A DNA stretch of 5,935 bases, from contig JAAZLV010000264.1 of NCBI GenBank assembly GCA_012799155.1, forward strand, positions 1-5,935. Reading direction: 5' to 3'. Every line of letters starts with the position of its first letter. The first letter of the stretch is position 1. This document shows positions 1 to 5,935 of the stretch, one piece after another. The DNA comes from Bacteroidales bacterium (GTDB lineage: Bacteria > Bacteroidota > Bacteroidia > Bacteroidales > Dysgonomonadaceae). A program made the position numbers and the translations under genes. Below the pieces are notes generated by a model. That model made no database searches, had not been told where the DNA came from, and saw only the letters and a list, made by a program, of their open reading frames with translations.

Positions 1-777
1 ACGGTGAGGGTCACTTACCGGCAGTTCGTTCAATACTTTTGCCAGACCGGCAAAGACCCAGCCGTTGCCACGGGCCCAGAAATCTTTCTTCCCGTTATTT
101 GTCTTGTGTGCAGGATAGATATATTTTGCGTCACGATAGAAGAGAGCAGCCTCTTCATCGTACATCAGCTCCCTGGCGAAGGAGAAATAGTCGTGCAATT
201 TTTCCAGGTAGAGACTGTTCCCGGTGATGTGATAGAGCTTCGTCATCACGGGCATCACCATGTAGAGTCCGTCGGCCCACCACCAATAGTCATTCTGTGG
301 TGTCCCCATCTGATATTCCATCACCTCCAGTGCACGGGCAATCTTGTAATCAGCAGGCTCCAGATTGTACAGATCGGCATACACCTGAAAGCAAATCTGC
401 CAGTCGCCGAACAGCACATAGTCATCGCTCTCACCGTAACTCTTTTTCCAGTTTCCCCGTACGTCAGATTTGGCTCCCTTCCACTCATTCTGTTCGGCCC
501 AGGCATGCGAAAAAGCGAGATATTCCTCATTTCCCGTTACTTCATAGGCTGCCAGGTTACCGGTATGATAGGCAGCACGGTGCCAGAACGCATTACCGAG
601 GTTGGGGTTATTTGATTGCCAATATTGGTTTACCTTGTTGAGGATTTCGAGTGCCTCGGATTTTGAAACAAAAGGTCGTTTTATAGCTCCATCTGCCTTT
701 TCTGATGCAACGCAACCGACGACAATTAAATGAGCGATTATTGCTGCCAATAGGGCAACATATTTGTTCTTGTTCAT
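1..777 (-). CDS. GH105/GH88-family unsaturated uronyl (rhamnogalacturonyl) hydrolase, lipoprotein, C-terminus cut by window edge
   Basis: The frame opens at ATG 777-775 and stays open to base 1, giving 259 codons without a stop; the family usually has about 370-400 residues, so roughly a third is missing. Residues 1-22 form a lipoprotein signal: Lys-containing start, hydrophobic core, lipobox VVGC with Cys22, so the enzyme should be membrane-anchored, periplasmic or surface. The rest reads as an alpha/alpha-barrel hydrolase of the Glyco_hydro_88 type: SDDYVLFGDWQ at 117-127, WWWADGLYMVMPV at 165-177, and FWARGNGWVFAGL at 233-245. Asp169 in the W-A-D-G-L-Y-M motif is the likely equivalent of the YteR catalytic Asp143, and Asp118/119 may match its second Asp; this is motif comparison from memory, not an alignment. 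Family members hydrate and release the 4,5-unsaturated uronic acid at the non-reducing end of lyase products. Location after a SusC/SusD pair fits a PUL enzyme. No Shine-Dalgarno is seen, as usual in Bacteroidota. Family is fairly sure; GH105 versus GH88 and the exact substrate are not. Confidence 0.87.
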   Translation of the reverse strand, partial: MNKNKYVALLAAIIAHLIVVGCVASEKADGAIKRPFVSKSEALEILNKVNQYWQSNNPNLGNAFWHRAAYHTGNLAAYEVTGNEEYLAFSHAWAEQNEWKGAKSDVRGNWKKSYGESDDYVLFGDWQICFQVYADLYNLEPADYKIARALEVMEYQMGTPQNDYWWWADGLYMVMPVMTKLYHITGNSLYLEKLHDYFSFARELMYDEEAALFYRDAKYIYPAHKTNNGKKDFWARGNGWVFAGLAKVLNELPVSDPHR

Positions 778-793
778 GCTTGTAAGCGATATG

Positions 794-844
794 TGATGTC
801 AGATTATAAAAATAGAGCCAACTGAGCTTTTCAACGTGACATCA
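794..844. repeat. 8-bp inverted repeat in the presumed leader of the hydrolase gene
   Basis: TGATGTCA at 794-801 and its exact reverse complement TGACATCA at 837-844 flank 35 bases. The repeat lies between the putative promoter (849-866) and the hydrolase start codon at 777. It could be two half-sites for a dimeric regulator or the base of an RNA stem in the 5' untranslated region. The flanking bases do not extend the pairing, so chance is possible. Confidence 0.4.
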
Positions 845-848
845 GTTT

Positions 849-892
849 CAAATATACCCAAAGATAAAAAAAAGTCTCCAACTTTACGCAAC
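849..892 (-). promoter_or_regulatory. Two overlapping Bacteroidota-type promoter candidates for the hydrolase gene
   Basis: Two exact matches to the Bacteroides -7 consensus TAnnTTTG occur on the minus strand: TATCTTTG at 866-859 and TATATTTG at 856-849. Each has a GTTG (one mismatch to the -33 TTTG element) 22 bp upstream: GTTG at 892-889 for the first and GTTG at 882-879 for the second. A run of eight T (873-866) leads into the first box. Initiation a few bases past 849 would give a leader of about 65 nt before the ATG at 777. The match is by consensus only. Placement just after a hairpin and before a gene supports it. Confidence 0.5.
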
Positions 893-906
893 GAAACATA
901 AAAGGT

Positions 907-952
907 GAAACGGAGAAGAAAGAGTGCTTCAAAAACTCTTTCTTCTCGTTTC
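907..952 (-). terminator. Long hairpin after the susD-like stop: terminator or transcript-processing/stabilising stem
   Basis: Left arm 907-925 (GAAACGGAGAAGAAAGAGT) pairs with right arm 935-952 (ACTCTTTCTTCTCGTTTC) around a 9-base loop at 926-934. That gives 13 uninterrupted base pairs, one bulged base, then 5 more pairs. The hairpin begins 18 bases past the susD-like stop codon at 973-971. On the minus strand it is followed by ACC, then TTTT and more T-rich sequence, a weak U-tract, so full or partial rho-independent termination is plausible. Read on the plus strand there is no T tail. The structure itself is certain from the sequence; whether it terminates, or protects the 3' end of the susCD message, is inference. 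Confidence 0.68.
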
Positions 953-970
953 TCGTTGATTGCTCAACAA

Positions 971-3019
971 CTAGTTTTCTGCCGGAACACCTGCTTCCAA
1001 AGGCCAATATGGATTTTGGTAGATGGTCGATTGTGTGGGATCATTCCCGTTGGGAGAAGTGAGCAGGAACTGTTTGATCATGATCGGTTCAAGATAGTGG
1101 GCCATTCTCCAGGTGCATCCCTCGAAGCCGGCCTGACCGGAGTAACGTTCAAAAGGACGGAGATACTCACTTTTCTCGGGAGGTGAAACGGTGGAGTTTG
1201 TACCCTCGTTGTAAACCAGGTCGCTTTCATTGTACCACTCCTGCATGGGGCTGTTCCACAGATGGAATCCTTCCATGTGATAAGGCTCATCTTTGAGCTG
1301 GTCCATTGAACGCCAACGGCGGAGGTCCATGTATCGGAATCCTTCAGCCAGCAGCTCACTGCGTCGTTCACGACGAATGTTGTACAGCGTGGGGTCGGAG
1401 ATGACCGTTCCCGCGGTGAATGCACCCCAGTCGTTTTCAGCTTCCTTGCTCATGTCGGTCAGTGAAATGGTCTTGTTGAAGTCGGTGTCCACACCTGCTC
1501 TTTGACGAATCAAGCTCCAATACTCAGCAGCTGTAGCATCAATTGTTCCACTCAGGAGATAACTGGCTTCGATGTAGTTCAAAAGTGCTTCTACAGAGCG
1601 GAATGCGATTGAGGCAGTGTAACCGCCTCCATTGGCATAATGCTTCCTGTTGAGGGAACCACCCTTGCGGAGCGCGTAACCGGTAGCATAGCCACGTTCA
1701 GAATCACCCAGTGTGATGGCAGGGTAGGGTTCTGTCATCACCGCTTCTGTGCCTTCCGGATTATCGACTTCAAAAAGGATGTTTTTCTGTCCCGGTTCTT
1801 TAAGAAACAGTGAAAGACGGTTATCACGGTTGGCTCTTACATCTGCAATGGTTTGGTCACCCATGTAATAACCATTGCCATCTTCGTATGATCCATTGGC
1901 ATATACCGGAGTGCCATCAGCCATCAGGAAATTCTGCACATAGCCCCTGGTGAGACCGATACGGTAGTTGCCCCTGCCTGCTGCTGCGTTCACATTGTGG
2001 GTGACAAGTCCGCGTGCATACTGACGCCAGAGCAATACTTCCGGATAAGCGGAGAGGTCTTCATCAGCAAACATGTTGAAGTAAGGATTGGCTGCATCCT
2101 CTTCAGATTGCTGTACGGTGCCGGTATTGGGCGTGAGTGATCCCTTGTACTTGTCGCCCACTGTTTTGGCAGCGTCGGCAGCCTGTGTCAGGAACCAGGT
2201 AACTTCGTTGTCGATGCTTCCCGCAGGATAGCTGTAGCTCGGATGTTGTACTGCTCCCGGCCAATCTTCACCTCCCGGCACAAAGGCTGTACCCTTGAAG
2301 TTTTTCAACCAGGTACCCTCAAAGAGGGCGACTCTTGATTTTAGCAACAAGGCAACATCTTTGTTGATGCGGGTGGTATTGAAATCCACATCACCCATGT
2401 AAGTGTATGCTTTGTCCAGATCATCCATGATGAATCGGGCCACTTCGTTGCGGGGAAAACGCTTGCTGGCCTCAGCGAGAACCGCCATGTCGTCGGGTAG
2501 CGGCTCTGTGATGATCGGGAAATCACCGAACATCTGCAGTTTCTTGAAATATTCCAACGCACGGAGGAAATACATCTCGCCGATGTAGTGCTTTACATGC
2601 GTATTGTTACCGCTGATTACTGATTCCGAACCGTCCATGCTTGCACCGAACTTCTCCAGTGTTTGTGTGAGGTAAAAGTTCACATGATAGATACGATTGA
2701 ACGCCCAGTTGTTTGACTCACTATTGGGTACCAACCATCTATCGGTGGTATACCGGTTATTAGCGGTCACTCCGATTTGATTGTCGGTCCCGTTGTCTTC
2801 ACCGTAAATGCCGTAACTCCAGTTGGAATGGCTGGGCAAGATGTGAGGATAGAGATCCATTAATATTGCATCCAGTTGTGAGGCAGAGGAGTAATATTTT
2901 TCCGGTGAGATGTTCGACATGGGTTCCTTGTCGAGAAAATCATCACATGAGGTGATGCCTGCAAAGAGTACTGCCACCAGAATGATGTGATATAGGTATT
3001 TATATGTAAATGGTTTCAT
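971..3019 (-). CDS. SusD/RagB-family nutrient-binding outer-membrane lipoprotein
   Basis: This 682-residue protein binds glycan at the cell surface and acts as the lid of the SusC-type barrel encoded just upstream. I place the start at ATG 3019-3017, not the in-frame ATG at 3064. The later start opens directly on a signal peptide (MKPFTYKYLYH, then a hydrophobic core) with lipobox ITSC and Cys25, and avoids overlapping the SusC-like gene. Cys25 is followed by Asp-Asp, which fits the acidic export signal that sends Bacteroidota lipoproteins to the surface; DFLDKEP next to it is typical of the family. The N-terminal TPR-like half carries YIGEMYFLRALEYFKKLQMF (145-164). The C-terminal RagB/SusD domain carries RSVEALLNYIEASYLL (474-489) and the hallmark IRRERRSELLAEGFRYMDLR (548-567). 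The end (YLEPIMIKQF at 642-651, then NPYWPLEAG) is as expected. It is longer than Bacteroides thetaiotaomicron SusD (about 550) but within the range of larger homologues. The ligand cannot be read from the sequence. No frameshift or missing block is seen. Confidence 0.96.
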   Translation of the reverse strand: MKPFTYKYLYHIILVAVLFAGITSCDDFLDKEPMSNISPEKYYSSASQLDAILMDLYPHILPSHSNWSYGIYGEDNGTDNQIGVTANNRYTTDRWLVPNSESNNWAFNRIYHVNFYLTQTLEKFGASMDGSESVISGNNTHVKHYIGEMYFLRALEYFKKLQMFGDFPIITEPLPDDMAVLAEASKRFPRNEVARFIMDDLDKAYTYMGDVDFNTTRINKDVALLLKSRVALFEGTWLKNFKGTAFVPGGEDWPGAVQHPSYSYPAGSIDNEVTWFLTQAADAAKTVGDKYKGSLTPNTGTVQQSEEDAANPYFNMFADEDLSAYPEVLLWRQYARGLVTHNVNAAAGRGNYRIGLTRGYVQNFLMADGTPVYANGSYEDGNGYYMGDQTIADVRANRDNRLSLFLKEPGQKNILFEVDNPEGTEAVMTEPYPAITLGDSERGYATGYALRKGGSLNRKHYANGGGYTASIAFRSVEALLNYIEASYLLSGTIDATAAEYWSLIRQRAGVDTDFNKTISLTDMSKEAENDWGAFTAGTVISDPTLYNIRRERRSELLAEGFRYMDLRRWRSMDQLKDEPYHMEGFHLWNSPMQEWYNESDLVYNEGTNSTVSPPEKSEYLRPFERYSGQAGFEGCTWRMAHYLEPIMIKQFLLTSPNGNDPTQSTIYQNPYWPLEAGVPAEN

Positions 3020-3041
3020 CTGTGAATTGTTTAGCGTTTTT
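3020..3041 (-). other. SusC-SusD spacer, 22 nt, no Shine-Dalgarno
   Basis: This short A-rich spacer separates the SusC-like stop (TAA, 3044-3042) from the chosen SusD-like ATG. It contains no promoter-like TAnnTTTG box, no hairpin and no purine-rich Shine-Dalgarno sequence. Such tight spacing implies one transcript for the two genes. The A-rich, SD-less start region is normal for Bacteroidota translation initiation. Confidence 0.6.
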
Positions 3042-5935
3042 TTAGAATGAGGCTGAAATTCCAAAAGAGAAGGTACGTGTCAACGGATAAGCGTTTCCAT
3101 AGCTTTCATATCCGCCATCAATTGTTTCAGGGTCGAATACCTTGAGCAGGCTTGTGCCTGTCAACAGGTTGTCAATTGATACAAACAGTCGGCAGTTGGA
3201 GATTCCTGCTTTCTCAGTGAGCTGAACCGGGATGGTGTAACCCAACTGAAGGTTTTTTAAACGAATATAAGATGCATCCTGCAGGTATCTTGTCTGTCGC
3301 TGTTGGTTCTTACTGGTCCCAAATACAGGGCGGGGAAAGTAAGAATCAGTGTTGGCAGGTATCACTCTTCCCTCCAATCCGATATCGTTGGGGCGGAAAT
3401 AGTCCTGATGTGCACCCAGTGCTGCCGACCACCACTGACTGCTGGTGACACCCCAGAAGATGGGACTTCCGGTGAAATAGTCTCGTTTTGCCACTCCTTG
3501 GATGAATGCACGCATGTCAAATCCTTTGTAACTGGCTGACAGATCTGCACCAAAGAAATAGCGGGGAGTACTGTTGCCAATCACTTTCAAATCTCCATGA
3601 TCGTCGAGTGTCTCTGCACCTGAATTGATGCCCGGTTTGCCGTCTCGGTCGGCATACATGATGTCTCCGGCCGACCATTCAGAACCGAGGGCCGTTTGTC
3701 CGCCCACTGCTTCCAGATGTGCGTCCATCTCTTCCTGTGTTTTGGCGATACCAACGGTTTCATATCCCCAAATTTCACCAATCTCACGTCCATTGTTGAA
3801 GTTCCAGATTGACTTTGTGGAGTTACCCGGATAGCTGCGGATAAAGGTTCTTGCATCGTGTACATTGAGGGTGATGCCATAGCGGAAGTCATTGGATAGG
3901 TTGTCTCTCCAGCTCAGGGTGATTTCATTCCCCACTGTTTTCAAGTCACTGTTGTTAGAGCTGGGGGCTGAGAGACCCAATGTTGCAGGTAGCTCCATTG
4001 CCGGTCCCACCATGTTGTCTGTGAATCGGACAAACGTATCGAATGAACCGGTGAGCCGGTTGTTGAACAAACCCCAATCGAGACCGATGTTCCAGGTGCG
4101 TACAGTTTCCCAGGTGAGTGATGTGCTCACCAGGTTATTCACCCATGCAGTGTTGGGGCGCGCCCCGCCTTGCAACCAGTTGCCTGCCTGTGAGTTGATG
4201 GTCATGGTGCGGTAGGTGGGGTACCAGGCATTGGTGCTCTGGTTGCCCAACACTCCATATGAGCCACGCAGCTTGAGTTGGTTGACTACATCCACCATGT
4301 CTTCCCAGAAGCCTTCCTGTGCAATGTTCCATCCCAATGAGAAAGAGGGAGACCAGGTCCATCTGTTTCCTCTGCGGAAGCGTGATGAACCATCATACCG
4401 GAGATTTGCTTCTGCCAGGTATCGTCCTTCATAATCATAGTTCACACGACCAAAGAAACCTGCTGTCGACCACTGGTTGCGATATCCCGAGATCTCGGCT
4501 GGACGTTCAACACCCTTGCCATCAACACCCGAAATCAGATCGAGTTCCGGCAGGTCTTCTGCCTGCAATCCATAGCCGGTGGCAGAGAAAAAGCTCTGCT
4601 TTTGTTCATCTGCCTGGAAGCCGAGCATCGTTTTAAAGTTGTGCGACTCATCCATGGTCCAGGAATAATCGGAGTAGATGTTCCAGTTCATGTAGTTCTC
4701 TTTTCGGTATGCCTGATAGAGACTTGAAGTCCCCTGGGTGTCGATGACGTTCCCCTGTACATCGTGATTGTAGTAGGGGAGTCTTGTCTGACGGATATCC
4801 TGGTTGTTGATGCTGTAGTTGAATTCGAAATGAGTCTTCCAGTTTTTGATGGGTTCCAGGATAAAGGCTGCCTGTTGATAGATTCTGTCGGTCTGTGCCA
4901 AACGTTCTCCACCCAGCGCAAGCATCATTGCAGGGGTGTCGGCATTGCTGTTATGATAATTACCGTTTTCGTCATAGACAGGCAGGTTGGGCCATGTCTG
5001 TCGACCAATCTTCTCATAGAAACCGCCTCCGAAGTTGGTGGGGCGATGCATGTCCTGACGTATCAGACGCATGCTGTAGTTGAAGGTTACCCAGTCGGCA
5101 AGACGTGAGCTGATTTTCCCGGAGGCATTGTAGCGATCCTGACCGTCAGAGCCATGGTTCAGCATCCCATTGTAGTTGAGATATCCGAGTGAGGCGTAGT
5201 AGTTCAGTTTTTCGTTTCCGCCGCTGATGCTCAGGTTATGATTCTGTGAGAGTACGTTGTCGCGGTACAACTCATTGTACCAGTCGGTATTGGCATATCC
5301 GGTAGTGAATGGGTCTCCTGCCGGTTTACCCCACACATTGCCATCTGTGAGCAAACCACCGCTGCTTGTGCCTCCTGCAGCCTGAAAGTCCATCATCCGC
5401 TTCATGGTTTCATTGTTGAAGATGGCTCCCCATCCGGCGTTCAATGCACCCTGATTGTAATAGTTGGCAAAAGTATAGGAATCCATCATCTCCGGCATGC
5501 CTATAGGGCTGGAAAGACGGAAGCTATTATTGTAGTTGACTGATGTCTTGCCTTCGCGACCCTTCTTAGTTGTGATTAAAACCACACCAAATGCTGCACG
5601 GGATCCATAGATGGAAGAAGCCGATGCATCTTTGAGTACCGAGATCGATTCCACATCCTCAGGATTGAGCAGGTTGATGTCGCCTTCCATGCCATCGATC
5701 AACACTAGCGGATTGTCGCTGGAACCTTCACCAATTGTACCTGTACCGCGAATACGAATTGACATGTTAGATTCGATGTCACCGGCATTGTGTGTCAGTT
5801 GGAGTCCCGGAATAAGTCCCTGGAGGGCATCAGATACCGTGTTTACCGGTCGTGATTCAATGTCCTCAGAGGTGGCAACTCCCACTGCTCCGGTCAGATT
5901 CACCTTTCTTTGTGTCCCAAAACCGACGACGACAA
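3042..5935 (-). CDS. SusC/RagA-family TonB-linked outer-membrane transporter, N-terminus beyond window edge
   Basis: 963 complete codons are visible. The frame has no start in the window: a GTG at 5903-5901 could be mistaken for one, but codons upstream of it read VVVGFGTQRK, the conserved stretch just before the plug in SusC proteins, so translation continues past base 5935. Missing are the signal peptide, the carboxypeptidase-regulatory-like domain and probably part of the TonB box, roughly 100 residues. The plug follows: SDALQGLIPGLQ, IRIRGTGTI, LVLIDGMEGD, and the SusC signature SVLKDASASSIYGSRAAFG then VVLITTKKG (5559-5642). The remainder is an aromatic-rich beta-barrel. The last 82 residues include DASYIRLKNLQLGYTIP, FVSIDNLLTGT and TRTFSFGISASF, with the C-terminal Phe favoured for outer-membrane barrel insertion. 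The protein imports oligosaccharides or similar ligands into the periplasm using TonB-ExbBD energy, working with the SusD-like partner 22 bases downstream. No frameshift is seen. Family certain; substrate unknown. Confidence 0.96.
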   Translation of the reverse strand, partial: VVVGFGTQRKVNLTGAVGVATSEDIESRPVNTVSDALQGLIPGLQLTHNAGDIESNMSIRIRGTGTIGEGSSDNPLVLIDGMEGDINLLNPEDVESISVLKDASASSIYGSRAAFGVVLITTKKGREGKTSVNYNNSFRLSSPIGMPEMMDSYTFANYYNQGALNAGWGAIFNNETMKRMMDFQAAGGTSSGGLLTDGNVWGKPAGDPFTTGYANTDWYNELYRDNVLSQNHNLSISGGNEKLNYYASLGYLNYNGMLNHGSDGQDRYNASGKISSRLADWVTFNYSMRLIRQDMHRPTNFGGGFYEKIGRQTWPNLPVYDENGNYHNSNADTPAMMLALGGERLAQTDRIYQQAAFILEPIKNWKTHFEFNYSINNQDIRQTRLPYYNHDVQGNVIDTQGTSSLYQAYRKENYMNWNIYSDYSWTMDESHNFKTMLGFQADEQKQSFFSATGYGLQAEDLPELDLISGVDGKGVERPAEISGYRNQWSTAGFFGRVNYDYEGRYLAEANLRYDGSSRFRRGNRWTWSPSFSLGWNIAQEGFWEDMVDVVNQLKLRGSYGVLGNQSTNAWYPTYRTMTINSQAGNWLQGGARPNTAWVNNLVSTSLTWETVRTWNIGLDWGLFNNRLTGSFDTFVRFTDNMVGPAMELPATLGLSAPSSNNSDLKTVGNEITLSWRDNLSNDFRYGITLNVHDARTFIRSYPGNSTKSIWNFNNGREIGEIWGYETVGIAKTQEEMDAHLEAVGGQTALGSEWSAGDIMYADRDGKPGINSGAETLDDHGDLKVIGNSTPRYFFGADLSASYKGFDMRAFIQGVAKRDYFTGSPIFWGVTSSQWWSAALGAHQDYFRPNDIGLEGRVIPANTDSYFPRPVFGTSKNQQRQTRYLQDASYIRLKNLQLGYTIPVQLTEKAGISNCRLFVSIDNLLTGTSLLKVFDPETIDGGYESYGNAYPLTRTFSFGISASF

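Noticed and set aside
4..615. 203-codon open frame on the plus strand
   Set aside because: It lies fully antisense to the hydrolase gene, which shows clear family motifs in its own frame. The plus-strand translation has no recognisable domain.
866..916. Alternative weak terminator: TCTCC (916-912) pairing with GGAGA (879-875) followed by eight T
   Set aside because: Only 5 base pairs across a 32-base loop; far weaker than the 907-952 hairpin with which it would compete. The T run is better explained as part of the promoter region.
905..1186. 93-codon plus-strand frame starting in the intergenic hairpin
   Set aside because: Most of it is antisense to the 3' end of the SusD-like gene, its start lies within the stem arm, and the product is low-complexity Lys/Arg/Ser at the beginning with no domain.
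3303..5108. Several plus- and minus-strand frames of 60-115 codons within the SusC-like gene
   Set aside because: All overlap the long, motif-rich SusC frame and show no domain or signal of their own.
5901..5903. GTG as the start codon of the SusC-like gene
   Set aside because: The ten codons upstream are open and encode VVVGFGTQRK, the conserved SusC segment before the plug, so this is an internal Val codon in a gene cut by the window edge.
1..5935. Mobile element, CRISPR array, tRNA or rRNA
   Set aside because: I saw no spaced direct repeats, transposase-like frame, terminal inverted repeats flanking a gene, or RNA gene-like sequence; nearly all bases are accounted for by three genes.

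Overview
The window holds part of a Bacteroidota polysaccharide utilization locus (PUL), read entirely from the minus strand (right to left). It has three genes: a SusC/RagA-type TonB-dependent outer-membrane transporter whose 5' end lies beyond the right edge, a complete SusD/RagB-type surface glycan-binding lipoprotein, and the first 259 codons of a GH105/GH88-type unsaturated uronyl hydrolase that runs off the left edge. The SusC/SusD pair, Bacteroidota-type lipoprotein signals, the absence of Shine-Dalgarno sequences and promoter-like TAnnTTTG boxes all indicate Bacteroidota, probably order Bacteroidales. Genus cannot be told from this sequence.

Layout, left to right: 1-777 is the N-terminal part of the glycoside hydrolase. 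778-970 is the only real intergenic region (193 bp). It contains a long hairpin just after the susD-like stop (907-952), two overlapping Bacteroidota-type promoter candidates (849-892) and an 8-bp inverted repeat in the presumed leader of the hydrolase gene (794-844). 971-3019 is the SusD-like gene. A 22-nt spacer follows (3020-3041), and 3042-5935 is the SusC-like gene. All long plus-strand open frames are antisense shadows.

Working model (known for the families, inferred here): the SusD-like lipoprotein caps the SusC-like barrel at the cell surface. Together they capture oligosaccharides and import them with TonB energy. The GH105/88 enzyme removes the 4,5-unsaturated uronic acid left at the non-reducing end by polysaccharide lyases, so the target is probably a uronic-acid-containing glycan such as pectin/rhamnogalacturonan. 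The window has no lyase, sensor or regulator, so the substrate stays open.

I see no mobile element, CRISPR array, RNA gene or wholly new system. The most interesting part is the structured intergenic region, which may set different expression for the transporter pair and the enzyme.
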